The notes beneath the pieces were generated by a model that searched no databases, was not told the DNA's origin, and saw only the letters and a list, made by a program, of their open reading frames with translations. Of a stretch of DNA of 64,000 nt, positions 8,383 to 23,507 are shown in pieces. The stretch is taken from assembly GCF_011881725.1 (NCBI RefSeq), contig NZ_JAATUR010000006.1, forward strand, positions 61,539-125,538, read 5' to 3'. This DNA is from Escherichia coli. Its GTDB lineage: Bacteria > Pseudomonadota > Gammaproteobacteria > Enterobacterales > Enterobacteriaceae. The position numbers and the translations under genes are program-made. The first letter of the stretch is position 1, and every line of letters begins with the position of its first letter.

Positions 8383-8645
8383 GCCGGATGCGCTGCGCTT
8401 ATCTGGCTTACGGTTCATGGTTTGTAGGGCGGATAAGGTGCGCCAGCATCGCATCTGCCAGGAAGAGCCGGATGCGCTGCGCTTAACCGGCCTACGGTTC
8501 ATGGTTTGTAGGGCGGATAAGATGCGCCAGCATCGCATCCGCCAGGAAGAGCCGGATGCGCTGCGCTTAACCGGCCTACGGTTCATGGTTTGTAGGGCGG
8601 ATAAGATGCGTCAGCATCGCATCCGCCAATAAATGCCGGATGCGG
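8383..8645. repeat. BIME/REP array, three tandem 84-bp units
   Basis: Units begin with GCCGGATGCG at 8383, 8467 and 8551, and a fourth partial copy begins at 8635: an exact 84-bp period. Each unit has one REP (GCCGGATGCGCTGCGCTTA...) and one inverted REP (GGCGGATAAG...GCATCCGCC) joined by TTCATGGTTTGTAG. The array separates the convergent qorR and cpdB genes, the normal location for REPs, which can stabilise 3' ends or bind gyrase/IHF. Confidence 0.93.
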
Positions 8646-8675
8646 TTGATGTTTTGTAAGCCAGGGAAGATGTTA

Positions 8676-10619
8676 TTACTTACTCAAATCCACCTGATAA
8701 ATCGCAAAACCGATATCATCGGTCGCGACTTTATTCATCGGATACTGCCCTTTCTCTTTAATAAACGCTGCGGCTTTATCTGACGGAGATGTTTCGAAAC
8801 GGATATCCAGTTTCTTATCGCCAGCAATCGGAGCTAAACGCCAGTTGTTATCTGCCGCCGGGTGAATTTCCCCCGCACGCTTCGACTCTTCAGCAATCCA
8901 CGCTGCCAGCACCGAACGGTTTTCATCCGGTGAAGCAAAGGCAATATGGTTGTCGCCCGTACCGGCAAATTTGCCGCCGTAAGCACGATAGTTATTGGTG
9001 GCAACGAGGAACATGGCGTTCGGATCAATCGGTTTACCGTTAAAGGTCAGGTTCTTAATCCTTTCCGCATTAGCATTAACTATCTGGCATTCGCCGTCAT
9101 AGCGGGCTGGCTGAGTAACATCAATTTGATAATTCACGCCATCAATAACATCAAAGTTATAGGTGCGGAAACCATCCCAGTTGATGAGTGACTGTGGTTT
9201 CGTGCTGTTGGGGTCTATCTGATTAAACTGTCCGGCGGAGCACTCCAGCCACTCTTTCACCTCTTTACCGCTGGCTTTCACCACAATCAGCGTATTGGGA
9301 TAGAGATAAAGATCGGCGGCATTACGGAAGGTCAATTGGCCTTTTTCCACCTCCACATAGCTTGCCGGGTCATTTTTGCGACCACCGACTTTAAACGGTG
9401 CGGCAGCTGAGAGCACCGGCAGTTTTGCCAGATCGGGATCGCCCTGAATGTAATGTTCGACATACGCTTTCTGCGCGTTGTTCACCACCTGCACGGTCGG
9501 ATCGTCCTGCACCAGCGCCAGATAGCTATACATATTGTCGGCAGATTTACCGATCGGTTTGCTGACGAATTGGCGTGTGGCGTCGTGATCGGCTTTAAGC
9601 GTATCGACCAGTTTGCTGTCTTCCGCCGCGAGAGATTTTTTATTAGTGATGTCGTAAATCGGCCGTGCTTCGGCTTTCGCCTGCGTCACTTGCCATTTCC
9701 CGCTGTCATTATTGAGTTGTAGATCGACCACGCCGAGATGATCGCCCCACATGCCCGGCATTACCGCCGGAACACCGTTCAGCGTGCCTTTGGCAATATC
9801 TGCGCCTTTAATATCGGCAAAATCTTTACTCGGAAAGACGGCGTGAGCATGGCCAAACATAATGGCGTCAACGCCCGGAATTTCACTGAGATAATAAACC
9901 GAGTTTTCCGCCATCACTTTATACGGATCGGCAGACAAACCCGAATGTGCCAGAACGACAACGAGATCAGCACCCTTCTCGCGCATTTCTGGCACGTACT
10001 TGCGCACTGTTTCCGTAATATCGCTAACGGTGACTTTGCCGGATAAATTCGCTTTATCCCAGCTCATAATTTGCGGTGGCACGACGCCGATGTAGCCAAT
10101 CTTCAGCGTCTGTTTTTTCCCGTCTTTATCGACCAATTCGGTGTCTTTAATTAAGTACGGTGTAAACATTGGCTGTTTGGTTTTAGCGTCAATGACATTG
10201 GCGTTTACATAAGGGAATTTCGCTCCCGCCAACGCATTTTTCAGGTAATCCAGGCCGTAGTTAAACTCGTGGTTACCGAGCGTGCCAACGCTATAGTCCA
10301 GCGTATTTAATGCCTTATAGACAGGGTGAATGTCACCTGCTTTTAAGCCTTTCGCCGACATGTAATCTGCCAGCGGACTCCCCTGAATCAAATCGCCGTT
10401 ATCGACCAACACGCTGTTTTTGACTTCATTGCGAGCCTCGTTGATCAGGCTTGCCGTTCGTACCAGTCCGAATTTTTCCGTGGCGGTGTCTTTGTAATAA
10501 TCGAAATCCATCATGTTGCTATGCAAATCAGTGGTTTCCATAATACGCAGATCGACCGTCGCTGCATTCACACTGGCGGCAATCAGCGTGGCCAGGAGCG
10601 TTGCGCTAAACTTAATCAT
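8676..10619 (-). CDS. cpdB: Periplasmic 2',3'-cyclic-nucleotide 2'-phosphodiesterase/3'-nucleotidase CpdB
   Basis: The 647-residue protein starts with a Sec signal peptide ([19 protein letters not shown], cleavage after residue 19). The N-terminal metallophosphatase domain carries the metal-binding motifs [34 protein letters not shown] and GHAHAVF. The C-terminal 5'-nucleotidase domain follows (about 370-640). It hydrolyses 2',3'-cyclic nucleotides and 3'-nucleotides in the periplasm, letting cells use them as carbon and phosphate sources. I chose the ATG at 10619 because AAAGGA lies 8 nt upstream; the ATG at 10628 overlaps that Shine-Dalgarno. It is divergent from cysQ. Confidence 0.96.
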   Translation of the reverse strand: MIKFSATLLATLIAASVNAATVDLRIMETTDLHSNMMDFDYYKDTATEKFGLVRTASLINEARNEVKNSVLVDNGDLIQGSPLADYMSAKGLKAGDIHPVYKALNTLDYSVGTLGNHEFNYGLDYLKNALAGAKFPYVNANVIDAKTKQPMFTPYLIKDTELVDKDGKKQTLKIGYIGVVPPQIMSWDKANLSGKVTVSDITETVRKYVPEMREKGADLVVVLAHSGLSADPYKVMAENSVYYLSEIPGVDAIMFGHAHAVFPSKDFADIKGADIAKGTLNGVPAVMPGMWGDHLGVVDLQLNNDSGKWQVTQAKAEARPIYDITNKKSLAAEDSKLVDTLKADHDATRQFVSKPIGKSADNMYSYLALVQDDPTVQVVNNAQKAYVEHYIQGDPDLAKLPVLSAAAPFKVGGRKNDPASYVEVEKGQLTFRNAADLYLYPNTLIVVKASGKEVKEWLECSAGQFNQIDPNSTKPQSLINWDGFRTYNFDVIDGVNYQIDVTQPARYDGECQIVNANAERIKNLTFNGKPIDPNAMFLVATNNYRAYGGKFAGTGDNHIAFASPDENRSVLAAWIAEESKRAGEIHPAADNNWRLAPIAGDKKLDIRFETSPSDKAAAFIKEKGQYPMNKVATDDIGFAIYQVDLSK

Positions 10620-10808
10620 CAGGGACATCCTTTTATCATCGGGAATACGAAAGAAAAGGGAGAATAAACGTCTTACTTATAGAACTGTGAAGCATGCCAT
10701 AACTTAACGATTTGAAAATGATGGCATTATCACAGTTGGCGCATTCATTAACGATAGGGTATAAGTAAAACAATAAGTTAACACCGCTCACAGAGACGAG
10801 GTGGAGAA

Positions 10809-11549
10809 ATGTTAGATCAAGTATGCCAGCTTGCACGGAATGCAGGTGATGCCATTATGCAGGTCTACGACGGGACGAAGCCGATGGACGTCGTCAGTAA
10901 AGCAGATAATTCTCCAGTGACGGCAGCGGATATTGCCGCACACACCGTCATCATGGACGGTCTACGGAGGCTGACGCCGGATATTCCGGTCCTTTCTGAA
11001 GAAGATCCTCCCGGTTGGGAAGTTCGCCAGCACTGGCAGCGTTACTGGCTGGTAGACCCGCTGGATGGGACTAAAGAGTTTATTAAACGTAATGGTGAAT
11101 TCACGGTTAATATTGCATTGATCGATCACGGCAAACCGGTATTAGGTGTGGTGTATGCACCAGTGATGAATGTGATGTACAGTGCGGCTGAAGGTAAAGC
11201 CTGGAAAGAAGAATGTGGCGTACGCAAGCAAATTCAGGTGCGCGATGCACGGCCGCCGCTGGTGGTCATCAGCCGGTCCCATGCGGATGCGGAGCTAAAA
11301 GAGTACCTACAACAGCTTGGCGAACATCAAACAACGTCCATCGGCTCTTCGCTGAAATTCTGTCTGGTGGCTGAAGGTCAGGCTCAGCTCTATCCGCGTT
11401 TTGGGCCAACGAATATTTGGGACACCGCAGCCGGTCATGCCGTGGCAGCTGCAGCCGGTGCGCACGTTCACGACTGGCAAGGTAAACCGCTGAATTACAC
11501 ACCACGTGAATCGTTTCTGAATCCTGGATTCAGAGTTTCTATTTATTAA
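10809..11549 (+). CDS. cysQ: 3'(2'),5'-bisphosphate nucleotidase CysQ
   Basis: This 246-residue Mg2+-dependent phosphatase of the inositol-monophosphatase superfamily dephosphorylates PAP and PAPS, controlling the sulfite-assimilation intermediate pool. Conserved motifs are present: LSEED at about 62-66, the metal site DPLDGTKEF (Asp83, Asp86) and [10 protein letters not shown] near residue 204. In Gram-negatives it associates with the inner membrane face. GAGGTGGAG precedes the ATG. Its product removes PAP, whose accumulation is toxic and is made worse by lithium inhibition of this family. An 11-bp hairpin follows the stop. Confidence 0.97.
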   Translation: MLDQVCQLARNAGDAIMQVYDGTKPMDVVSKADNSPVTAADIAAHTVIMDGLRRLTPDIPVLSEEDPPGWEVRQHWQRYWLVDPLDGTKEFIKRNGEFTVNIALIDHGKPVLGVVYAPVMNVMYSAAEGKAWKEECGVRKQIQVRDARPPLVVISRSHADAELKEYLQQLGEHQTTSIGSSLKFCLVAEGQAQLYPRFGPTNIWDTAAGHAVAAAAGAHVHDWQGKPLNYTPRESFLNPGFRVSIY

Positions 11550-11553
11550 TTCC

Positions 11554-11591
11554 ATATGGCAGAAACAGTGTATTTCCTGATTCTGCCATAT
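11554..11591 (+). terminator. Hairpin downstream of cysQ, candidate terminator
   Basis: ATATGGCAGAA (11554-11564) and TTCTGCCATAT (11581-11591) are perfect 11-bp inverted arms with a 16-nt loop right after the cysQ stop. No T-run follows, so it may protect the 3' end rather than stop transcription. Confidence 0.5.
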
Positions 11592-11759
11592 TGATTCATC
11601 CCTGGATAAAAAGTTATAGATAAAAATAGATTGTATTTAAAATGCAAAAATTTGATTGCTAATAAGTAACATTTTAATAATGAGCATTTTTTGATAGTGC
11701 ATTGCAATAATAAAATATTTAATGGTGACATAAAATAACCAAAGGACGTGAGGTTTGAT

Positions 11760-12674
11760 ATGTTCCCAAAGGTCAAATGTAATAATTTTTTTGGTGCGGT
11801 GGAATTATTTTTAAAGTCATCATGTACTAAAACACATTCAAATGTTTTTTTTAATAAAATTCAGCATGCATTTAATAAAAAGGATTGGATTTCTAATTAT
11901 GATAGCCTGTTAACATTAAGGGAATTCTTTCGTTCTGCAACACAAATTGATAAAAATAGTTATCAGGTGCTTTCGTCAAGAAATGAATCTGTTAACGATA
12001 TGGATAAATTCATTATCAGTTTTAGCCTTAAAGATAATGCGGCTGAATATACAATGACATTGCGAGGCAATGGGTTTGAATACGAAGAAATCCCCGTAAC
12101 AATGAATGAGTATAACTTATTCATAGATTTCAAAAATCGAGAATTTCCGTTAGCACAAAACGCCAGGTTGTATGCTTATGATATTTTACAGAAAAAACAG
12201 TCTTACATTCGGGAAAGAATAAATGGCTATATTCGCCAGGCGGTTGGTGAGTTGTCTGTAGGTTATATGTCTTTCCTGGATGTATTAAGCAATCTAAAAA
12301 GAGGTAAATGTCAGCTACAGGGTGGTACAATTAAAGAGCACGAAGGTTGGTATTTTATTGAAAAGATCTATAATGAGAACTTCGCTGTAGTCATAGAATC
12401 TTTGGGATTTGCGCTAAAAATTTATGGCGGTGTTGAAAATTTACCTCGTTCTTCCTATGTTTTTTTGGAGGGTGAAGATTACTCTCTTGTTTATAATTAT
12501 CTGGTTAATGCAAATTATCCAGAGGTGGAAATTTATGATCAAGCGTACGCGATAATGTGTGGCAATCTGGCAGCCAACAGTGATGCAACAAAAGAAGAGA
12601 TACGAGAGAGATATAAAACTACCTTTGAAGCTTTATATAATGAGGTAAATGCTTTAGACGATAATAACAGCTGA
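11760..12674 (+). CDS. ytfI: Uncharacterised protein YtfI
   Basis: This is an AT-rich gene with no domain I can name. The central part (CTKTHSNVFFNKIQHAFNKK) matches my memory of E. coli YtfI, and the cysQ-ytfI-ytfJ position agrees. I take the ATG at 11760 (304 residues), with GAGG six bases upstream; a GTG at 11748 would add four residues but has its Shine-Dalgarno too close. The product is probably cytoplasmic: no signal peptide or membrane segment. The N-terminal 20 residues differ from the K-12 version I recall, so that end may be variable. Base composition is far more AT-rich than its neighbours, which suggests acquisition by transfer. Confidence 0.75.
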   Translation: MFPKVKCNNFFGAVELFLKSSCTKTHSNVFFNKIQHAFNKKDWISNYDSLLTLREFFRSATQIDKNSYQVLSSRNESVNDMDKFIISFSLKDNAAEYTMTLRGNGFEYEEIPVTMNEYNLFIDFKNREFPLAQNARLYAYDILQKKQSYIRERINGYIRQAVGELSVGYMSFLDVLSNLKRGKCQLQGGTIKEHEGWYFIEKIYNENFAVVIESLGFALKIYGGVENLPRSSYVFLEGEDYSLVYNYLVNANYPEVEIYDQAYAIMCGNLAANSDATKEEIRERYKTTFEALYNEVNALDDNNS

Positions 12675-12779
12675 TTATATTAGTAAAATACTGACACAAG
12701 AAACCAGAGATTTAATACCCCTACCTAATAAAAATATCGATAGGGGAAAGTTATTTTTCCAGGGTTTATGGAATTAATG

Positions 12780-13334
12780 TTATTTAAGTAGCTTTTGCAG
12801 CAAGCCCATCACTTGCTGCACCTCTTCCTGGGTGAGTGCCCCGTCTTTGGCCCATTGTACGCGACCGTCTTTATCCAACACCGCAACCGCTGAACTTTCT
12901 TCATCCAACTGCCAGGCTCCGCGCGCGACACCGTTACTGTCGACAATAAACTGCGACCACGGGTAAAGCTTTTTATTGCTCTCCAGACTGCTGCGTACAA
13001 ACATGCCTGAACCGGGAATGGCGTCATCTGTGTTGACAATCGTAGTAGTCTGGTAGCGATCGTGTGGCAAATTCGCCGATTTAATCGCTTCTATCAGCGT
13101 CGCGTTTTTCTCTTTCGCGGAAGTGCGACCAGCAATATGTTGTAGCACACGCACTTTTCCCGCTAACTGCGCGCTGTTCCAGGTTTTGTAGCTAAAATGA
13201 TCTTTATCAAGCACTAACTCGCCACGATCGGTAATGCCAATCGGCGGTACTCGCTGGCCGGTTTCGAACTGATGTGCGGAGGCCATCATCGGCAGTAGCA
13301 GGCAGGTGAGGGCCAGAATCTTGCGTAGAGTCAT
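12780..13334 (-). CDS. ytfJ: Periplasmic thioredoxin-fold protein YtfJ
   Basis: The 184-residue product begins with a signal peptide (MTLRKILALTCLLLPMMASA, cleavage after residue 20). The mature part resembles the YtfJ family, a thioredoxin-like fold containing LAGKVRVLQHIAGRTSAKEK. The usual CxxC pair is absent, so it is unlikely to be a classical thiol oxidoreductase; function is unknown. Its start is preceded by GGAAAT. It is divergent from ytfK. Confidence 0.9.
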   Translation of the reverse strand: MTLRKILALTCLLLPMMASAHQFETGQRVPPIGITDRGELVLDKDHFSYKTWNSAQLAGKVRVLQHIAGRTSAKEKNATLIEAIKSANLPHDRYQTTTIVNTDDAIPGSGMFVRSSLESNKKLYPWSQFIVDSNGVARGAWQLDEESSAVAVLDKDGRVQWAKDGALTQEEVQQVMGLLQKLLK

Positions 13335-13658
13335 GGTATTTCCTTCTTATGATATGCAGGTGATCCGACCACTTGGGTCTGGTTTTTAATCATATGTGCT
13401 ATTTATCGAAATACCCGCAAGTGTGATGCCAGTTTGCGGACGAGCGCACAAATCATATGAAAAATGAATGCTTATACTGAAGAGCGTGCTTCGGTAAAAA
13501 GATAATTCTGAATAATTGTAACCTTAAGGTAAAAAAACTTATACACGCTGGAAACATTACCCGGATAGTCTATAGTCATTAGGCATTAAAATTTGCGCCT
13601 CATAATAGTTGGACCGATTGTGGTACCGCAAAGGCGTAATACTCAGCAGGAGACAACA
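13335..13658. other. ytfJ-ytfK divergent intergenic region
   Basis: These 324 bp hold the two divergent promoters. There are AT-rich stretches around 13495-13560 and the ytfK Shine-Dalgarno at about 13647-13652 (CAGGAGA). A short frame from 13593 runs into ytfK in frame but has no support as a longer start. I see no RNA gene or clear operator. Confidence 0.4.
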
Positions 13659-13865
13659 ATGAAAATTTTCCAACGGTACAACCCACTGCAAGTGGCGAAG
13701 TACGTGAAGATCCTGTTTCGTGGACGGTTATACATCAAGGATGTTGGCGCTTTTGAATTTGATAAGGGTAAGATTCTTATCCCAAAAGTGAAGGATAAAC
13801 TGCATTTATCAGTGATGTCCGAAGTTAACCGTCAGGTTATGCGTCTGCAAACAGAGATGGCTTAA
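13659..13865 (+). CDS. ytfK: YtfK, small SpoT-binding stress protein
   Basis: The 68-residue DUF1107-family protein starts [17 protein letters not shown] at 13659, with CAGGAGA seven bases upstream; the longer frame from 13593 is discarded. In E. coli YtfK binds SpoT and tips it toward (p)ppGpp synthesis during phosphate or fatty-acid starvation (established, from recall). It is basic at the N-terminus and has no membrane segment. A strong terminator follows at once. Confidence 0.94.
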
Positions 13866-13888
13866 CCAAAGTGCTATGCAGTAATAAG

Positions 13889-13920
13889 ACGGCTCCTGAT
13901 TCAGGAGCCGTTGATGTTTC
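13889..13920 (+). terminator. Terminator downstream of ytfK
   Basis: CGGCTCCTGA and TCAGGAGCCG (about 13890-13910) form a 10-bp stem with a very short loop, followed by TTGATGTTT. It lies between the convergent ytfK and ytfL and could serve both. Confidence 0.8.
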
Positions 13921-13925
13921 TGAGG

Positions 13926-15269
13926 TTATGCGACGCTTTCTTCTTTACCTTTAGCATCAGATAGCTTTGGTGAAAGGACGGTGGCTTTGCTATCGATCCG
14001 CGTTACCAGTAACTGGTCGATACGGTAGTTATCAATATCCACCACTTCAAATTTGTAACCGGAGAACTTCACCGAATCAGTGCGTTTGGGGATCTTACGC
14101 AGCATAAACATCATAAAACCGCCAATAGTTTCGTAATTGCCCGACTGCGGGAACTCGTCAATATCCAGTACACGCATCACGTCATCAATCGGTGTTCCAC
14201 CATCGATTAGCCATGAGTTTTCATCACGCGCCACAATCTGCTCTTCCAGACCCTGACCAACCAGATCGCCCATCAGCGTGGTCATCACGTCGTTGAGGGT
14301 GATGATGCCCACAACCAGCGCGTATTCATTCATGATTACTGCAAAGTCTTCACCCGCAGTTTTAAAACTTTCCAGCGCCTCAGAAAGGGTCAGCGTATCT
14401 GGCACGATCAGCGTATTGCGAATTTGTACGCCACTGTTTAGCGCCAGGCTCTGACTGGCCAGGACGCGGTTAAGCAGATCTTTCGAATCCACATAGCCGA
14501 TGATGTGGTCGATATCTTCATTACAGACGAGGAATTTTGAGTGCGGATGTTCCGCCACTTTATTCTTCAGACTTTGCTCGTCTTCGTGGAGATCGAACCA
14601 GATGACGTTTTCGCGTGGAGTCATAGAAGACGGGACAGTACGGGATTCGAGCTCGAACACGTTTTCAATCAGTTCATGCTCTTGTTTACGTAATACCCCA
14701 GCCAGTGCCCCTGCTTCCACTACCGCGTAAATGTCATCGGAAGTGATGTCATCCTTGCGCACCATCGGCAGTTTAAAGATGCGGAAAATCATATTTGCCA
14801 GGCCGTTGAAGAACCACACCAGCGGGGTGCAGACGAACAGGCAGAAGCGCATCGGGTTGATGATACGCAAAGCCACAGCTTCTGGCGCAATCATACCGAT
14901 GCGTTTCGGGGTTAAATCCGCAAACAGGATAAACATGCCAGTTACTAACGAGAAAGAGAGAATAAAGCTCAGTTGCTCAGAAAGTTCCGCCGACATATAG
15001 CGGGAGAACAGGCTGTTAAAAGCCGGGGAAAACGCTGCATCACCGACGATACCGCCGAGAATAGCCACCGCGTTCAGACCAATTTGCACCACGGTAAAAA
15101 ACATGCCGGGATTTTCCTGCATATCCAGAACGCGTTGGGCGTTTATATTGCCTTCATCAGCCAGCAGTTTAAGTTTGATTTTGCGTGAGGCAGCAAGCGA
15201 GATCTCGGACATCGAGAAGAACGCACTTACAGCGATCAAGCAGAGTATGACTAAAATACTGTTTAACAT
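13926..15269 (-). CDS. ytfL: UPF0053/HCC-family inner-membrane protein YtfL (polyamine exporter PaeA)
   Basis: The 447-residue protein has an N-terminal DUF21/CNNM membrane domain (about 1-190, with hydrophobic segments near 1-20, 60-80, 100-120 and 135-155), a CBS-domain pair (about 210-330) and a C-terminal CorC_HlyC domain (about 345-430). This is the HlyC/CorC family architecture. In Salmonella and E. coli YtfL has been named PaeA and reported to export cadaverine and putrescine in stationary phase (recall). The start at 15269 (MLNSILVILC) puts the first helix at the N-terminus. Confidence 0.92.
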   Translation of the reverse strand: MLNSILVILCLIAVSAFFSMSEISLAASRKIKLKLLADEGNINAQRVLDMQENPGMFFTVVQIGLNAVAILGGIVGDAAFSPAFNSLFSRYMSAELSEQLSFILSFSLVTGMFILFADLTPKRIGMIAPEAVALRIINPMRFCLFVCTPLVWFFNGLANMIFRIFKLPMVRKDDITSDDIYAVVEAGALAGVLRKQEHELIENVFELESRTVPSSMTPRENVIWFDLHEDEQSLKNKVAEHPHSKFLVCNEDIDHIIGYVDSKDLLNRVLASQSLALNSGVQIRNTLIVPDTLTLSEALESFKTAGEDFAVIMNEYALVVGIITLNDVMTTLMGDLVGQGLEEQIVARDENSWLIDGGTPIDDVMRVLDIDEFPQSGNYETIGGFMMFMLRKIPKRTDSVKFSGYKFEVVDIDNYRIDQLLVTRIDSKATVLSPKLSDAKGKEESVA

Positions 15270-15591
15270 ATCTTATCTAACCGTTCAGGTCAGATCCTCG
15301 GAAGGGGAAGTTGATTAATTTGTGTGAAATACACATTGAAAGCCGATTCGAAGAGAGTGAACCGGCATTTTCAGTGGCTAGTATAGCGTAAGGTACTGTA
15401 AAGCCGCCAGAGGGTAGAAATTCAGACGACTGAAAAACGCAAAACTGCCTGATGCGCTACGCTTATCAGGCCTGCTTGCTCTCTGTATCGCATTAAATTT
15501 AAACGACTTTGCTGGTCGTGTAAGGCGTTTATGCCGTCTCCGGCATAAACAAAGCGTACTTTATCAACAATCTGAATTTGAACCGGTAACG
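15270..15591. other. ytfL-msrA intergenic region with REP and hairpin
   Basis: These 322 bp contain the ytfL promoter side, one REP-like unit at 15447-15474 (GCCTGATGCG...ATCAGGCCTG), and a perfect inverted repeat GTTTATGCCG/CGGCATAAAC (15527-15536 and 15541-15550, TCTC loop) that may act as a hairpin downstream of msrA. No gene is seen. Confidence 0.6.
15447..15474. repeat. Single REP element
   Basis: An imperfect palindrome GCCTGATGCGCTACGCTTATC followed by AGGCCTG matches the E. coli REP family. It lies between msrA and ytfL. Confidence 0.8.
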
Positions 15592-16230
15592 CTATGCTTC
15601 TGGTGGCAGACAAACGCCTATTCCGCCAATTCCGCAATAGCCATACGGGTTTTTATGTAGATACTGTTGATGGTCATCTTCGGCATAATAGAACGGCGTG
15701 GCGTTAGCAATCTCGGTGGTTATCTGGCGATCGTCATCGGCGGTGAGCATTGCGGCCTGAAAACGTTCCAGACTGGCGCGGGCGGCGGCATCCTGTTCTG
15801 GCGTCAACGGGTAAATCGCGGAACGGTACTGCGTGCCGTGGTCATTACCCTGACGCATCCCTTGTGCAGGATCGTGGTTTTCCCAGAATACCTGCAACAG
15901 TTGTTCGTAGCTTATGACGGATGGATCGTAAACTACGCGCACCGCTTCAGTGTGGCCGGTATCGCCGGAGCACACTTCGCGGTAGGTTGGGTTTGGTGTA
16001 TAGCCGCCGGTATAGCCTGCGGCGGTGCTATAAACGCCGTGCAACTGCCAGAACAGGCGTTCAACGCCCCAGAAACAACCCATCGCAAAAATGGCAATCT
16101 CCATTCCGTCAGGTACATTGGTCATTGAGTGACCGTTGACCGCATGCAACGTGGCTACGGGCATCGGGGTATTACGTCCAGGCAGAGCATCGGCGGGGGA
16201 AACCAGATGCTTTTTATCAAATAAACTCAT
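15592..16230 (-). CDS. msrA: Peptide methionine-S-sulfoxide reductase MsrA
   Basis: The 212-residue enzyme reduces methionine-S-sulfoxide in proteins. The catalytic motif GCFWG has Cys52, and the resolving cysteines are Cys199 and Cys207 in [15 protein letters not shown], all present. The conserved [20 protein letters not shown] and NDHGTQYRS segments are also intact. The start is [10 protein letters not shown] at 16230; GGGAGAGCGACACC precedes it, and the longer frame to 16296 is not needed. It is divergent from tamA with about 205 bp between. Confidence 0.97.
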   Translation of the reverse strand: MSLFDKKHLVSPADALPGRNTPMPVATLHAVNGHSMTNVPDGMEIAIFAMGCFWGVERLFWQLHGVYSTAAGYTGGYTPNPTYREVCSGDTGHTEAVRVVYDPSVISYEQLLQVFWENHDPAQGMRQGNDHGTQYRSAIYPLTPEQDAAARASLERFQAAMLTADDDRQITTEIANATPFYYAEDDHQQYLHKNPYGYCGIGGIGVCLPPEA

Positions 16231-16393
16231 GGTGTCGCTCTCCCGAAAATCGGTCATTGGGGTTAAGGTTGTAACAAGAGACGTATTTGCACACAATAAC
16301 CACCGTGAATAGGTCTAAAGTAAAACATAAGAAATATTTGGGGTTTAGTCTGCTTTTTAATCCAGATTGCTGGATTTTTGTTAAGCCGTTTAA

Positions 16394-21945
<5,552 letters not shown>

Positions 21946-21947
21946 CT

Positions 21948-22292
21948 ATGCGAATATTTGTCTACGGCAGTTTACGCCACAAACAAGGCAACAGTCACTG
22001 GATGACCAATGCCCAGTTACTGGGCGATTTCAGTATCGATAACTACCAGTTGTATAGCCTGGGCCACTATCCAGGTGCAGTTCCGGGAAACGGTACGGTA
22101 CATGGTGAAGTTTATCGTATTGACAACGCCACGCTGGCCGAACTTGATGCCTTGCGCACCAGGGGCGGTGAATACGCGCGCCAGTTGATTCAGACGCCGT
22201 ATGGGAGTGCATGGATGTACGTATATCAACGACCCGTCGATGGATTAAAGCTGATTGCAAGCGGCGACTGGTTAGACAGGGATAAGTCATGA
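21948..22292 (+). CDS. ytfP: Gamma-glutamylcyclotransferase-fold protein YtfP
   Basis: This 114-residue GGCT/AIG2-like protein has the substrate-loop motif YGSLR at residues 6-10 and Glu near residue 75 (RGGEYAR) in the place of the family's catalytic acid. Its E. coli substrate is unknown. It starts 2 bp after tamB, so expression depends on that operon. The K-12 version is 113 residues as I recall; here an extra Ser codon precedes the stop. A terminator follows at 22300-22326. Confidence 0.93.
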   Translation: MRIFVYGSLRHKQGNSHWMTNAQLLGDFSIDNYQLYSLGHYPGAVPGNGTVHGEVYRIDNATLAELDALRTRGGEYARQLIQTPYGSAWMYVYQRPVDGLKLIASGDWLDRDKS

Positions 22293-22299
22293 CATAAAC

Positions 22300-22326
22300 G
22301 CGCCACCTTCGGGTGGCGTTGTTTTT
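22300..22326 (+). terminator. Rho-independent terminator of the tamAB-ytfP operon
   Basis: CGCCACC (22301-22307) and GGTGGCG (22312-22318) pair around a UUCG tetraloop and are followed by TTGTTTTTT, a canonical strong terminator. Confidence 0.92.
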
Positions 22327-22612
22327 TGCGATGCCCCTCGCAATCAGTTTTGTAACTTCCCCACCAGTTTCTTTTCTCTCCGAGTCGCTTTCCTGATCTG
22401 TTAACGCATAAAAATCTCTACTGGTGTTCACAAATGCGCAGGGGTAAAACGGGTGCACGCTTTGAACGGTGAGGATGAGTGAGATCGGCTAACTTCCAGC
22501 AAGCGGCTATGAACAGCAAAGTGGTGGTCGGGTTTGCTTGTTCTTACCGTTCAAGCCTTGCAACCGCTGAGAATAATGATGGCGGAATAGAGAGTTTATT
22601 TATCGCGGGCAT
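22327..22612. other. ytfP-ppa intergenic region without an assignable gene
   Basis: About 290 bp. Short frames cross it on both strands, but none has a convincing ribosome-binding site plus composition. I see no repeat or RNA gene. Confidence 0.4.
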
Positions 22613-22651
22613 AAAAAAACCCTTACTAACCGAATACCGGCGTTCAGGGTT
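22613..22651 (-). terminator. Terminator downstream of ppa
   Basis: Read on the minus strand, AACCCT and AGGGTT arms enclose a 22-nt loop and are followed by seven T residues (the A-run at 22613-22619 on the plus strand). It is 17 bp past the ppa stop. Confidence 0.65.
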
Positions 22652-22667
22652 ATTACGCTATAAGAAC

Positions 22668-23198
22668 TTATTTATTCTTTGCGCGCTCGAAGGAAGCAAC
22701 GATTTCAGCTTTAGCGGCTTCAGCGTTTTCCCAACCTTCAACTTTAACCCACTTACCTTTTTCGAGGTCTTTGTAGTGCTCGAAGAAGTGAGCGATCTGA
22801 GCTTTCAGCAGCTCCGGCAGATCGTTAACGTCTTTGATGTGATCGTATTCTTTGCTCAGTTTGGTGTGCGGAACTGCAACCAGTTTCGCATCTTCACCGG
22901 CTTCGTCGGTCATTTTCAGAACGCCAACCGGACGGCAACGGATCACAGAACCCGGTTGCAGCGGGTACGGAGTCGGGACCAGTACGTCAACCGGGTCACC
23001 GTCCAGAGACAGGGTGTGGTTGATGTAGCCGTAGTTGCACGGATAGAACATCGCGGTGGACATGAAGCGGTCAACGAACAGTGCGCCGCTCTCTTTGTCG
23101 ATTTCGTATTTGATCGGATCAGCGTTAGCCGGGATTTCGATAACAACGTAGATGTCTTCCGGCAGATCTTTACCCGCAGGGACGTTGAGTAAGCTCAT
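22668..23198 (-). CDS. ppa: Inorganic pyrophosphatase
   Basis: The 176-residue family I soluble pyrophosphatase hydrolyses pyrophosphate and drives biosynthetic reactions forward; it is essential in E. coli. The Mg2+-binding signature DGDPVDVLV has Asp66, Asp68 and Asp71, and Asp98 and Asp103 in TDEAGEDAK complete the active site. Lys30 (DPIKYE) and Tyr56 also match family active-site positions. The codon usage is that of a highly expressed gene. The start at 23198 is preceded by AAAGGAAACAG. It is divergent from ytfQ. Confidence 0.98.
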   Translation of the reverse strand: MSLLNVPAGKDLPEDIYVVIEIPANADPIKYEIDKESGALFVDRFMSTAMFYPCNYGYINHTLSLDGDPVDVLVPTPYPLQPGSVIRCRPVGVLKMTDEAGEDAKLVAVPHTKLSKEYDHIKDVNDLPELLKAQIAHFFEHYKDLEKGKWVKVEGWENAEAAKAEIVASFERAKNK

Positions 23199-23507
23199 GT
23201 CTGTTTCCTTTAAAAATATGTGGCAAACAAGTGCCGAGTATTATAGCCAACTCGCGCCGAATGTCTTCGCTTGTTTTCGTCCTCATTTTCCTTTTTCGCC
23301 AGTTTTAAGACAGTTTACAGAGCAGGAAAATCCATAACCGTAGCCGCATTTTTCATAGTGATATGAAAGCGATTACAAACTTGTGATTAACGTTTTATTT
23401 ACTTTTTTGAAGTGTGATGTAACGCAATCTGTTACATAACCAATTGTCTATAGTTTTTTCGCGAACATCTTTTCACCAATAATAATTATCCCGACGAGGA
23501 CAACCCT
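23199..23507. other. ppa-ytfQ divergent regulatory region
   Basis: These 309 bp hold both promoters. The part nearest ytfQ has an inverted repeat at 23417-23437 and the Shine-Dalgarno GAGGAC at about 23496. No gene is seen. Confidence 0.5.
23417..23437. promoter_or_regulatory. Inverted repeat in the ytfQ promoter region
   Basis: ATGTAAC (23417-23423) and GTTACAT (23431-23437) are perfect 7-bp arms around GCAATCT. Position about 70 bp before the ytfQ start fits an operator for a sugar-responsive regulator; I cannot name the protein from the sequence alone. Confidence 0.45.

Noticed and set aside
8134..8632. Repetitive frames over the BIME array downstream of qorR (both strands)
   Set aside because: The repeated peptides are translations of 84-bp REP units, which happen to be a multiple of three; the array is non-coding.
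22030..22458. A 142-codon minus-strand frame over ytfP and its terminator
   Set aside because: It runs antisense through ytfP and across a strong terminator hairpin, with no Shine-Dalgarno; composition does not support coding.
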